Origin: Varroa destructor
Lineage: Eukaryota > Arthropoda > Arachnida > Mesostigmata > Varroidae
Direction: 5' to 3'
Length of the DNA: 64,000 bases
NCBI RefSeq assembly: GCF_002443255.2
Contig: NW_019211455.1
Location: 33,569,778 to 33,633,777, forward strand
A program made the translations under genes and the position numbers. How positions within the stretch are numbered: the stretch's first letter is position 1; the number at the start of each line of letters is the position of its first letter. Below are positions 1 to 11,299 of the stretch, in pieces. The notes under the pieces are model-generated. The model saw nothing but the letters and a program-made list of their open reading frames with translations. It was not told the DNA's origin and did no database searches.

Positions 1-168
1 AGCCAAAGTGACTTGTTTGCGCAACGCGGTACAAATTAAAATGCTTACGAAAACAACGACAATATCGTTTATAATGTCTATAGCAATACAGATTTAAGTA
101 TAGCTAGCCCTAACTGGACGCCAATTTTTTCAGATTTCAAGGCTCTAAAAATAAAAAAAGGGACGAAG

Positions 169-174
169 TTTATT
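169..174 (-). promoter_or_regulatory. Candidate poly(A) signal for ERCC1
   Basis: Minus-strand AATAAA about 340 bases downstream of the proposed ERCC1 stop. It supports the transcript ending inside the window, but an isolated hexamer in AT-rich DNA is weak evidence. Confidence 0.35.
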
Positions 175-510
175 GATCAGTTTTCAGTGTCGTACCCAAA
201 ATCCAAAGTGAGTGCTATCATTACTAACACGTTACGCAGTAGGATATATGCAAGAAGATAAGATAGTGCAAAAAAGGCACAAGCAAGATTGGGCATAGCT
301 TTGCACTAGCGTAGAAAAGCATCGGCCTTTTCTAGGTGGACCCGTAGGATTTGTTTCGCTCCTTTTTGCCGCTGGCCTATTTGCTTAATTTAATTCGTCG
401 ATGCTCATCATCACTACAAGTACCGCTGAATAGTCGAAGTGTGAAAGATCATAATTTTTTCTCGAAATCCAATTTTCGGACCCAATTCGATTTGTTGCAT
501 TTTGCGCAGC

Positions 511-2859
511 TCATTCCAGGGTCACACCCCAACGATCCAGAAAAAAATCAGCCAAATCCGGCCACTCTACGGGGTCGATTTGGACTGATTGAATACAAAG
601 GTCTAGTTAGGCTAGATCGGTATATTAAAGAATATGCCGTAATATGCTTAGAGAATATGCTTAATACCTTAATACACCTCAAAACGAGTACGAAAGATAG
701 AGAAAGTATAGTAGCTATTAGCTCATTAAGGCTTGTATTTTGTCATGACGAGTACAAAGTGAAAATTTAACCTACCGGCAATCTTTTCTTTAATTAAGTC
801 AGCAGGCTTGTGTTCAAGTAGTTTGTAATACTCGAGGTACTGCGCGATATCCTGAGGGGACCATCCGATCATCAGAGTTGAACGCGCCTGAAGCGCCATT
901 CGGTTAATTTCACGTAAAACAGGTGGCGGATCCTGGTTATTAGTAATCAAATGCCCGAAAAAACACAATTAATTATGGTGATTGAGTATAACGTGGTAAG
1001 TATAATGAATAGATACCTGCTTGCGTATAAGTTAATATCCTACAAGAGACAATATTGGCAAAACAAAAAAGATTTCCCTCCAAGCATTGTGGTTATAGAT
1101 CCAAAATTAAAAAAAGAATACATATGTAGAGAAAATCATTGCTTTACATTACTTACTCTGAAAAATCGGACAAAATAAAGGCACACTTGAGAAACCCAAT
1201 CGTGGTTAACGTAGCTTTACCAGGTGTATTAGCTTTTTTTTTTCAGTTTGATGCATAAGTATTCTCTGTTTATTGGTTACATTTTTTCATTTTTCTTCTG
1301 CTAAGAGTTTTACATGACATTAAAAGTCCCCACCTTTGTCCTCAAAGTCCATTAATACAGGTCACAAGATGTTGTTTTTACATAAGGCGCTAAGGATGGC
1401 TATGCCGTATTACAAAAAACAACTCTTTTCTACACTTTTTCTCATTCACGTCTTATCGAGGTCAAAGGGCTACCGATAAAAATAGGAATAGGTGTACCAT
1501 GTACAGCGAGGATTTTATGGGGGGAAGCATTTCATTAAGTAACGCATTCGTGGCATCCGAAGGTCGGGGTCAGAGGCAAAAACCAGGTAAGAGCAGTACT
1601 TCACAGTAGGTAACCAAACCCAAAAATGGGTCCGACTAGAAGAACTCGCTTTATTTGAGTTTTAAAATTAATCGAAAATCACCTCAGACTGTTACTAAAT
1701 AAGCCTATCCCTTAGGTATGGAGCCTTTACTATATGCGAAAAAATATCCTGGGTAGCGTCAGCACCTCTTTGAAAAGTGTCACGACTATTCATTGATCCA
1801 ATGTTACAAATTTCAAACCGAAAAGTTAAGATGGTTACAGTATGTACGCGCTAACCTTGATATCAACTTGGACTAAAAGAATCCGTATTGTAAAGTAGTT
1901 TTGAAGCTCATCTAGGCGCTTAACTATGTACTGAGGTTGCGTCTGATGATAGCGAAGAGAGAGAAATAAACAACAGGAACTCTGGCCAACAACGAAATCT
2001 GCCAGGAGATCGTTTCGGAACTCATAAGCCACCTGGTAACAAACAAAAATTAATAAATAGTTTATTCAGAACAGAGCATAACAATAGAAAAATGTCAGAC
2101 GATGTCTGTAGGTGAAAGAAAGGTAGACACCATTCAATGTCAGATATAGGCGTATTTGTCGCAAGAAAGTTGAATATATTTGATTTTGCTAGAAAGAGAC
2201 ATACAGTGCATGGCATATATATATATATATATATATATGAATAATGTCTGCAGTTTTATCTAATAGAGAATAGCACCTATTATTCCCGTGGTAAGAAATC
2301 ATTATTTCGCGTCAATATTCCTAACTTTGTCCTGTCTCTTCACTACATGATGTAAGCTGTCTCGCCAGAAAATAGGGAAGTTCGTTTCAAAGCTTTTCAA
2401 TCATATTTACAGTTGTTGATTCATGTCGAAGGTAAGGCCACTAATCAAAACAATCTCATTGTCTCTTCAATAATATATAGAGAAATTAGGAAAATCTTTT
2501 TAGATTATAAAAAGATACAAAATCCCGCTTTGGTCTAAGGAAGTTCGTCATAGACAGACATACGTTCGAAGACTACTGGGAAGAAATTAATTCTAATTCT
2601 GGGCCTTTTCCAGAAAACTCGCTGGTAAGCCTTAGCAAATAGCTCAGCCGTAAGTGTATTATATTTTAACAATTATTTAGTATCCACATTATTGAGTAGA
2701 TTCATCTTTAAAAGAAAGATTTCTAAATCACTAAACCTTTTTAATGAAAGTGAGTACTGGGTTGTTTCTCTGTCGAACGTGCACGAGAATATTCGAAGAC
2801 TGGGTACCAGCTGTTGCAGTTGATGAAATGGAAGCTGGTTGGGCCTGCTCGCGGGACAT
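511..2859 (-). CDS. ERCC1: ERCC1-like DNA excision repair protein
   Basis: Non-catalytic partner of the XPF nuclease in nucleotide excision and crosslink repair (family knowledge). Model on minus: exons 2859-2737, 2032-1856, 932-776 and a tentative last exon 584-511; phases 0, 0 and 1 agree and give 176 aa. Exon 1 starts MSREQ, has an in-frame stop just upstream of the ATG, and carries SSNILVHVRQRNNPVLTFIK, matching the family NSILV-RQKGNP-LK-V block. Exon 2 has YEFRNDLLADFVVGQSSC and SLRYHQTQPQYI, then IRILLVQVDIK. Exon 3 has GWSPQDIAQYLEYYK and EHKPADLIKEK, matching the AWSPEE-YLE-YK and KPADLL-EK blocks. The N-terminus before the central domain is about 20 residues, much shorter than in vertebrates. 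The last exon (ends DRWGVTLE) does not resemble the usual C-terminal helix-hairpin-helix pair, so it is the weak part. The first three exons are secure. Confidence 0.86.
2216..2238. repeat. (TA)n microsatellite in ERCC1 intron 1
   Basis: Uninterrupted TA dinucleotide run within the intron between ERCC1 exons 1 and 2. Seen directly. Confidence 0.9.
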
Positions 2860-4717
2860 TCTGCGTCTTGAATTGAATCAATATTCAGAATTAATTGATC
2901 AAGGGATTTATCGTTTTCAGTACGGACGCTTTTACGGTCAAGGTTAAATTAAATATTCAAAGAGGTTTCGTCTGGTGACTATTAAATGCTGTCTAGTTAA
3001 GTACGAACGAAACAAAGAAAAATATAATAATGTACCGCAAAGCACAGTAAAATGCCATAAGAACAATTTACTTATTAAAATATTCAACTTGATTTGGTGC
3101 GGACTAGTCGAATCAATTTACATCCGGTTGCATCCTGTGCGTCAGCCGGGTTAGATCGCTTTATAACGAATTACAATTACCGGAAACATTATTGTAAAAC
3201 AAACAAACTTCGGATGGAACCCGGATTCAATCGTGTCAAACAAGATCGCCAAAATAAGATAGGTACTTTACATGAGGTAGGTACTTTGTCAGGAAGTGCC
3301 GCGTCTAATGTGTTGCTTTCTAATTCAGTGATCAAGGTAAATAGTCTGTTCTTGTTTTCAATTGGTTTATTCGTTTTTAAGAATTGAATTCGATACTCTG
3401 AGATGAGGCCCTATAGCCGCCTTTTTAACTCTAGAGATCTAAATTCAGAAGAACATTTAAAATGTTCTTGTGTACACATGGAAAAATACAAGATTACGCA
3501 TAACGCAGTTGGAATTTAAAAAAAGCCTTGGTGAAGTAGAGAAAAAAAACTTAAGCTGCACCGTGCCTGTTAGAAACAATATTGCCTTTATAGATAAAAG
3601 GTCTCATAATAGAAAGACCCTATGTTGTATTAAACTGCTGATAATCGCTTTGGAAATTCAGCCGGTATACTGAAATAAATTGATCTTCTTGGCTCGTAAG
3701 TATGCAACACAGACATTGTTTACACCCACTGCTTTACACAGACAAACGTATAGCACAGATGAGTTGGCTGCCAACAAAGGCGTCGCTTTTATTCAATCTT
3801 GGCTGAAGCTATGTATGCACAGTACTTCGAGTTATTCTGTGGGTTCTTTATCGACAAAACTTTAGGGTATCGCACACCAGCCCCTCGTCGTGTATATAAA
3901 TGAACTGAATCGCGATCAGATTTTATTACTTGTTTTAAATGCTATGTTTTTTGAAACTTCCACTCGAATTAAGTTAAGCTTAGTGAAACTACGCGCACAC
4001 ACTCCTAAATGATACTTTCTACAAGTGTTAAAAATATATGGATAAAACCAAAATTTTCAGGTGTAAAGTCGTGCTCAACTCTGCTCGAAACTTTCTCCTC
4101 GGAACTTACCCTCATTCTCTAAATAGTAAGTGGAGAATATAAATTGCTATACACGCTGTAAACTAGTAATTAAAGGAGGCAATATGCCCCCTATAGTTTT
4201 CAACAAATTTTCACCACTGTCACAGTGTAACTTGTAACTGTATGACTCGCGTCGCAGCTCTACGATAAGAGTAATCGGGATCTCGACCACTCTCAACGCA
4301 TTTTCGCAACCGCACTGTCCCTCTTCCGCGGAATAAGACCTCTGGTGTATAAAACAACAAGACAAAGCTCAATATTTGTTTGCAAAGGTTCCGGTGCATT
4401 GAAGTCTTATTAAAATGATTACCACAAGAACATTTACGCTCTCAGAATTTTCAGTAACTGTGAGAAATTAAACTAGTGGGCTTTAGTATTGTACAATTCT
4501 GACTTGTTGGGTCTACTTACGTGATTACTTGTCGAATGGACCCATTCAGTGATTGTTTGGACGGCGCACGGTTTCTGTGTTGTGTCACGGTGGATGCTAG
4601 GCTAACTGTCTCGGGTAGAGCACTAAATACCGTGTTATTTCGTTAATTCGAGAATTTCTTCTACAAAGTTCTGTTCTTCATTTACATTTCGTGTCACGAA
4701 ATTTGCCAGCATCGATT
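2860..4717. promoter_or_regulatory. Intergenic space between divergent ERCC1 and HspBP1-like starts
   Basis: The two genes start head-to-head with about 1.9 kb between start codons. I see no CpG-rich island, no convincing TATA box and no conserved coding sequence. Several short open frames on both strands lack splice context or family resemblance. Regulatory function is inferred from gene orientation only. Confidence 0.4.
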
Positions 4718-7700
4718 ATGGCTGATCAAGGCGACCTTCCTCGCGCACTTAGGCTAGCCGTTTCACAGATTCAACCTGGGTCTGGACCCACAGAACCTAT
4801 GACCGAACAGGTCAGTAATTTCAGGTGGCACCGTTAATGACTGCCGATCACTCGCGTTTCGACATTTTTTTTTTATTATGGTACAATGTTTAGAGAAATA
4901 AAGCGTTTAGAGCAGGGCAGGCGCATTTTACTAAGTCCTTACAGTTGGTTCACCATGTTGACCGAAGCAAAGGGGATCAAACCGAATTATCAGGTTTAAA
5001 CATGAAAGCTCTTGTTTATAAACAAAAACAGGCAACATCAAAGTGTAATATGGTGGTATTGCATCTTGATTATCCAGACTAAACTAGATTAAACTGGTCA
5101 TGCTGTTTATTCCAGAGACTCTGTGAAGTCTTTATCATCAGTTTCTCTTGAAAAGAAATAATCAAGCTTCAAGCTACTTAATGATGGCGGACTTCGTTTT
5201 ATTGAGAGGTTAATCCTAAACTGATAGGAATATTTGATACAATAATTACCTCCTCTTTTAATTTCCCCATTTTTTATTTAGCTTTACAGTAATGTCTGCC
5301 CCCTCTTTAGGCTCGAGTACCCATTCGAGCTCTATTCGAATGTGTTAAAATAATTTACTCATTATTGGGTATTTATGGTCTCTCCGTTTCTGGGTTGAGA
5401 CACTGTTACACTTGTTAGCATTTTTCTGCAAACAATAGAAGGTTTCAATGATCGATTTCATATCTACAAATAACAAAGTGAAAATTGTATCACCTAAGTG
5501 TGAAGCAGCAAAATGGATACCAATTTGGTGTAAACGTAAGAGTAAGTCAATGTATATGAATGTTTGGGTAGCGAGGCAGCAGTATAAACTGGCATCGTTA
5601 ATTTAATTTTGTTAAGTGTTGTTTCTTAAATGTTGTTTAATGTTGTTAAATGTTTGTTAAATGTTGTTTGAACTTTCTTTACGAGCCGCCAGTTCTGGAT
5701 TCGTTTACGTCGCGGATAGTGGGATTATGTTCTCTGTTTGTTGGTTTCAAGGAGTCCGCGTTAAAGAGCTACCAGGGTCACATCTAAAACACCCGTGTTT
5801 ATTGTTTACGATAACGCTGTAGATCCTAGGAGACAGTTTTTATACAATAACCATAGAGAGAATATTGAAGATTACTGGGCGTAAATGAAATAAAGATATC
5901 TGACTGGAAGACTAGATATAAATGCATAGAATTTGCGCTACTGATTTCGATTCATTTGTGGATCTATTTTGAAGGCACGTTTTTCGGTATGCCTTAATAA
6001 GCCCAGACAATAAAGATCGCAGCGGGCAGTACTAGCTAACAAAAAAATCTTTAGAGTGAACAATTTTGAGCGACCCATTGGAAAACTTACACTTTGAATT
6101 TTACCTGGATGTGTGGCCTTTCTCATACATTTCCTTATCTGGTCATATGAGCGCCTTACCGCAATCAGTGTGAGCGCACTACTGACGCTGACCCACGTAT
6201 CAGACATCACAACTTAGCACGATAGCGAGGTTTTAATAGGACCATCCACTGGGAAGTATATTATGCCTTTCATATAATACTCGACACATACACTCCTGGG
6301 TTGTAACATTGAGAAGCTGAGGTAAATAAGATGCTCGGAGGGGAGGACTAGGAGGTATTTAATAGTAATCTCTATTAGTAAAGTTAGTTTATAGACGTTG
6401 GGCAAAGTACGACCTCTAAATGTTGCGCGCCTCATATTCTTAAAACAATAAAAATAGCAACTACTGCCACAAGAGGTAAAAATTAGCATAAGATCCTTAA
6501 CGTTTCACTCAGTTTACTCAGAGCACGAATCAGCTGATGGATGGGCGTCGAAACAATCGATTATGTCATTATTTATCCTATCTTTTCAAATGATTTACGT
6601 TGCATGTGACAAAAATGACTGACTGAGCGTATAATTAATCCGTTTGTGCAGGACCGCGCCTGGTTGAACGAAGTACTGGGTGAGATGGCAGTACCACATT
6701 CTAATAATAACGACCTAGAGAGCGTAAATTCGGCTGAAGTGAAGGCTAAGACTGCTGCGGTCAAGGGAATAACGTCGGTGCTCAGCGGTCTCGTTGATTT
6801 AATCAAAGATGAGCAGAAACCACATATCTTAGACGCTATCAAGAACGAACTGCAGCACATAGCAGACGACGGCGAGTTACTGGACAGGGCCGATGGTATA
6901 GCTAATTTAATTAATAATTTCTCATTCAGAGTTGGGTCATTGTGACATCAGGCAACCTTGAGCGCAGAGGACAGTACTCTAGTTCCCATTAGATATTATC
7001 TACGAAATTATATATAATGGGTAATACGCAAGGTTTACGTACCATATATATAGAGCGCGGAAGTATAGTTAGAAACGACATGACTATATCGATTTATCGA
7101 TGTACTGTATTCCTGTTTAACTGGACTTCCAGCTTAGAATTATTCCAATGGTTTCTCGGTTACGGTCATCACTCCCGAGCTTGATTTCGATATTCTCATT
7201 ATAGGCACACAGTCGATTGGTACCGTGCTGTGCTGCTTCATAGTTGAAAGTTCAGAATTTTCCTTAATACAGTTATTTTAAGGAATGTGTTTATTAGTAA
7301 AGTGTTGACACTGTATCTATAAGAATATTTCAATAGTATTTATTAAGTAGATGTTTAGGCAGCATCGCACTACACGGTACTATAAACCATAATGCGGTAA
7401 GGCTTCCGTCGGGGTTAGAATTACAAACAAAAGGCTTAGCCTTAGGGTGTATAAAGAGATAAAAATTAACAATTTACTCGATGTGAAAATAAAAATAAAT
7501 GTGGATCCGCAGCAGTGGATCCGACTACTTGTAGCAAATTTGTTCGCGTGGAAGGTAATTATACAATTGATTCTTTCTACCTATTCAGCTGATCTTAGTC
7601 TCTGACCGTAATACAATAACACGGTTATAATAATCCAATAGGCTTGATGTGTTAATAATCATATGACAGATATTCATCATATTCTTTTAGCGAAGCAAAA

Positions 7701-8880
7701 GGTTGTACCTAACGACACTTTATTACAGTTATTATTATTATTATTATTACGACAGTTAATTTTCTCTGACATCCAGATAAAGACCGTCGGAATGCTGTGG
7801 CTCCAATCTCCGCCCTTTTAATGACCGCGTGTGCCGATCATTCAGATCCTGGGTCGGTTTTAAACGATATGATAGCTCCTTTGTGCTCTATTTTGGCCGA
7901 ATTGGCGCAAAATTCTCCTGAGTGCCAGCAGGCGGCACTCGAGTTAATCCCCAAATTAATCACCGTTGTTAAATCCGAGCGGGACACTGCTGCCAAAACT
8001 AAAGCTGTGTACGCTTTATCTGGTGAGTAGAAATGACATTTTTAGCTTTCTATAGTTATTTGCTCTGCAGTGTTCCCAATTTTTATCACGAACGTTTTAA
8101 AGTAACGAAATTGCACACGCGAACGGTAACCTTTCCTCTTGATATTTCAATTTTTCCATAGCTAATACAGATTACGCTAATATTTTCTGACCTACCAATG
8201 TTTTTTCAGCAATTCTACGTAGCAATCAAAGTTCGGCGGCTGCCTCTTACCTTCTACCAAATCCTGACGACGGAGAAATTGAAAACGATGCGTCAAACGA
8301 AGGCGCAGTAGACGTTTTGGTTAAACTCATTTGTGAACCGACCGAAGCGGATCCTGTTCGAATAAAAGCTGCATTTCTTCTAAGTTGCTTAGCTGAACAG
8401 CGGCACGACGTGAGACAACTGCTTAGCCGTCGCTACGAAACAGATATGAATCTATTGCGAGAGAAAAACTCCAATATACAGTAGGGCAACAATTTCATAC
8501 GAAATACAAATCATTTATATGCTTGCATGTTGCATGCTGACTATAGGATCGCAGTAACCTAAACTACAGTTCTCTTACAATACTTCTAAATACAAGGCAG
8601 CTTAGGCATGTACAGCCACATACCGTTTAGAACCGCTTGAAAAATTAGTGGTTAGTAGTATCATTTTCACACTCACTATCCGGCAGCGCTCTTATTGTAC
8701 CATAATCAGACCGTACGCATAATGCCAACAGAATTCATTAAATCCTATTGCTAAGAAAATAGGCATTTATCATGACTGATTTATATTGAATTTTTCAGAG
8801 AACTGGTAGATCAGATTCTACAGCGAATCTACACAGAGGAGCGTGAGGCAGGAAAAGCACCTCTACCAATAGGAATGTAG
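4718..8880 (+). CDS. HSPBP1: HspBP1/Fes1-like Hsp70 nucleotide exchange factor
   Basis: Armadillo-type cytosolic co-chaperone that opens the Hsp70 nucleotide-binding domain and releases ADP (family knowledge). Five exons: 4718-4810, 6652-6895, 7777-8022, 8210-8480 and 8799-8880. All have GT/AG borders and consistent phases (0, 1, 1, 2), giving 311 aa, close to the usual family size. Residues 10-45 carry the N-terminal signature of the family: LRLAVSQIQ, then EPMTEQDRAWLNEVLGEM. The alpha-helical repeat part includes LAELAQNSPECQQAALELIP (family: NNPKCQ-AAL), KTKAVYALSAILRSNQ and VRIKAAFLLSCLAEQ. The C-terminus is QELVDQILQRIYTEE. The middle (about residues 60-115) is diverged and lacks the usual DNA-DF block. 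The exon 2 donor at 6896 was chosen because it alone keeps frame into exon 3; reading on would reach a stop at 6945. Intron 1 (about 1.8 kb) holds no supported gene. Confidence 0.88.
7729..7750. repeat. (TTA)n microsatellite
   Basis: Short trinucleotide run just upstream of the exon 3 acceptor of the HspBP1-like gene; T-rich on the transcript strand, so it may overlap the branch and polypyrimidine area. Confidence 0.85.
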
Positions 8881-9211
8881 GCATGAATAATATGTGTATA
8901 CACGTGTTACCAACATTCAAACCGTCGTCGTTATTCAAATTTAGAATACAGGTCTTATTGAAGTATTATACAATGAAGCCTATTAAGATATGACACGTGT
9001 TAGCTCACATCTGAGTATCGTATGGTTTTCTTCGAGACAATGAAAATTGTTGCCATGCGTACCAATTAATCGACTGTCGATGTATACAACCATGTCACTT
9101 GAAAAATGTTGGGATGGTGCTGTGCTTCGGCCGAACATATTGGTTTCTCATGATTTCTAATGATATAACGCAAAGTTTTACTTTGTACAGTTGATATGTA
9201 ATATAATTGTG

Positions 9212-9217
9212 AATAAA
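9212..9217 (+). promoter_or_regulatory. Candidate poly(A) signal for HspBP1-like gene
   Basis: AATAAA about 330 bases after the stop codon at 8880, on the coding strand. Plausible 3' end; not proven. Confidence 0.45.
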
Positions 9218-9817
9218 ATCGCTGCGTCGTGGAGTAAAAAGCAATGTGCCTTTATTAGCCACTTTAGATGTTATTAACTGTCAGGTCGTTGTATTAGTTG
9301 AATTTTGGCTCTTAATTTTGCGAAAGTAATGCACATACGTTCGTGTAGTTTTTTTAAATAATAAAAAAAAATTTAAATAATTTTTAACAGCATTGTCTAC
9401 AAAAAAAAATATATATACACATTAATATGTCATCATGGTTTATAATTATAATACATATCCGGCATGTAAGCGCGCGAACTAAGGGCGGCCCTTATTGCGT
9501 CAATAAACAAGTTGTCAGCAATATGACAACGATAAACGTTTTTGATAGCATCATATCAAAATTCTCACACAAATACTAGTTTTTTATTTCTTTCGAACAA
9601 CACTCCGTAAAAACATTGGTGACTCTTTCGGGCCAAGAGACTTATCTGCGCTGCATCTGAATGCAACGCTACGACTTAACTGATCCTACGGCTAAAAGAA
9701 CAAAGCTAAAAACAAACTTCGCTTCAAGGGTACGGTATATTGTCCCTGCTTTGTACCAATTTTGACTAACAATGAACACAGGCAAGGAACACGGCGACGA
9801 TAATGCTAGCTATTAAA

Positions 9818-9966
9818 GATGTATATATATATATTATATTTAATAATATATAATTTATTTAAAATTATTATAAATTATATTATTATTATTATTAGAAAAA
9901 TTACTTTAAATTATAATATAATTTATATATTATAATTTATTTTTATTTTAATGATAATATATAGGA
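9818..9966. repeat. AT-only low-complexity block
   Basis: About 150 bases almost free of G and C, made of TA, TTA and AATTA-like motifs with local palindromic structure. It lies in the gene-free interval 9218-10450, where I see nothing else. Confidence 0.8.
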
Positions 9967-10451
9967 GCTATTAAGAAAATACAATTTTACATGAACTTAG
10001 AATTTTGAAAATATTTCAAAAAACATACCACGAATTATAATTTGCCATGATGACAATACTTTGCTTTTGTATATTGGGTTATTAATAAAATTGCTATGCT
10101 AGCTTATTGCTTCTCTTCTCTCAGTTTTAGTTGTTATAAATGTCAATGTGATACTCTTCTCCTATCCTAGAGTCGATGCTACGAATTCACTTTTTTTTTA
10201 TCCTACATGCTTATATCGGGCGTACAAACTTACGGTAAAGCTTTGCGATCTGCGCAAAACGACTGCAACGGTTTTACCACGATGTATGATATATTTAGAA
10301 AGTTGACACGCTCTAAAAATATTTTTCCTCATTGATTGTTTATCCCTGATATACCGTTTGAAAACGTTATTCCTACTGTATCAGCGTGATGTGACGCTAT
10401 AGTGCAATTTCTATGCGGAAGTGTTGATGTTCCAAGTGGAAAACAGTGCGT

Positions 10452-11280
10452 TTTCGACACCACCTAAAGTACGAATTTCGTCAAGGTCAAAACGCTGCAG
10501 AAACAGTCAAGTCCATTTGCCTTATATACGGTAACAGTGCTATCGACATACAAAACTGTTTAAGAGTGGATTTCCAATTCGCGAATCGTTAGCCCGTAGC
10601 TAGAAAACATCGACGACCGCTGTGAACCGCCTCTAATTTTTTGAAATTGTGTAGAAACTTAAAGCTCTGGTGCCTCATAAACTTTTTGAGTCCAACAAAG
10701 AATCATGTCTTAACGTTGCATCTCAAAACCTGACCCGGTATCTAGCGTCACGCGGCCCCAATGCCCTGTTTTTGGACAGAGTTGTCGCCGGTGGTGAGAA
10801 GTCGTGTCTGTACGTGGCATGAACCAGCAATAGGAATGGGTAGCTATATAAGAGGATACAAGGCTCAAGATCCAGTTATGTCTTTATTTCAAAAAGCTTA
10901 TAGCTGCGTCTATTAAGATTTACTGGGGCCTGATTTACTGGGAACTGCATACTACAAGCCGCACAGGTGACAGGCACATTTGTTTGGCTGGTGCATCGAA
11001 TCAAACAAGCAATCCAGGAAAAGAGGCGACACACGAGGTTAGATCATGTCGCTTTATAACAGCCCGAACACGCACAGGGAACGCTCTCTTTCCGGACTTT
11101 GAGTAGGAGGTTTCGTTGCACCCTCCGTATTTTCCGAACTTTGCACCAACGGATTTGAATCGTTTTCATTCAATAAACAATCATCTTCGACAGAGAACAG
11201 CAACACTGCTACCTTCTGGCGAGATGGCATATATCATTTGGTGGAACGGTAGGAAAACGTCGCGAGCTAACGATGAGGAC
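10452..11280 (+). mobile_element. Decayed mariner transposase remnant (plus strand)
   Basis: Frameshifted mariner-family transposase. The N-terminal helix-turn-helix region reads YEFRQGQNAAETVKSICLIY, matching the family FEYRQGHNAAEAA--IC-VYG block. A middle part reads LVPHKLFESNKESCLNVASQ (family VPHELSE-N---RL-IASQNLARY). A late part reads WRDGIYHLVERWRK (family WR-GI--LPERW-K). The first catalytic motif, normally VTGDEK, reads VAGGEK. The second, normally HDNARPH, reads YNSPNTH. Two acidic residues are therefore lost and the copy cannot be active. No terminal inverted repeats could be delimited by eye, so the true ends lie outside the range given. Confidence 0.8.
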
Positions 11281-11299
11281 ACATAACGTTATAAATTAT

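Noticed and set aside
351..770. Plus-strand open frame of 139 codons
   Set aside because: No family resemblance, no splice context, and it overlaps the proposed last ERCC1 exon on the other strand.
2412..2640. Tiny exon MSK (ATG at 2423) with GTAAGG donor, and a plus-strand exon-like segment at 2553-2634
   Set aside because: The good-looking splice signals lie inside an ERCC1 intron on the opposite strand, and no frame connects them into a product.
2744..2947. Plus-strand open frame of 67 codons that looks protein-like
   Set aside because: It is antisense to ERCC1 exon 1 (minus), whose frame matches the family and splices in phase to exon 2.
5938..6489. Two minus-strand open frames inside HspBP1 intron 1
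   Set aside because: No recognisable domain, no start or splice support; probably chance frames.
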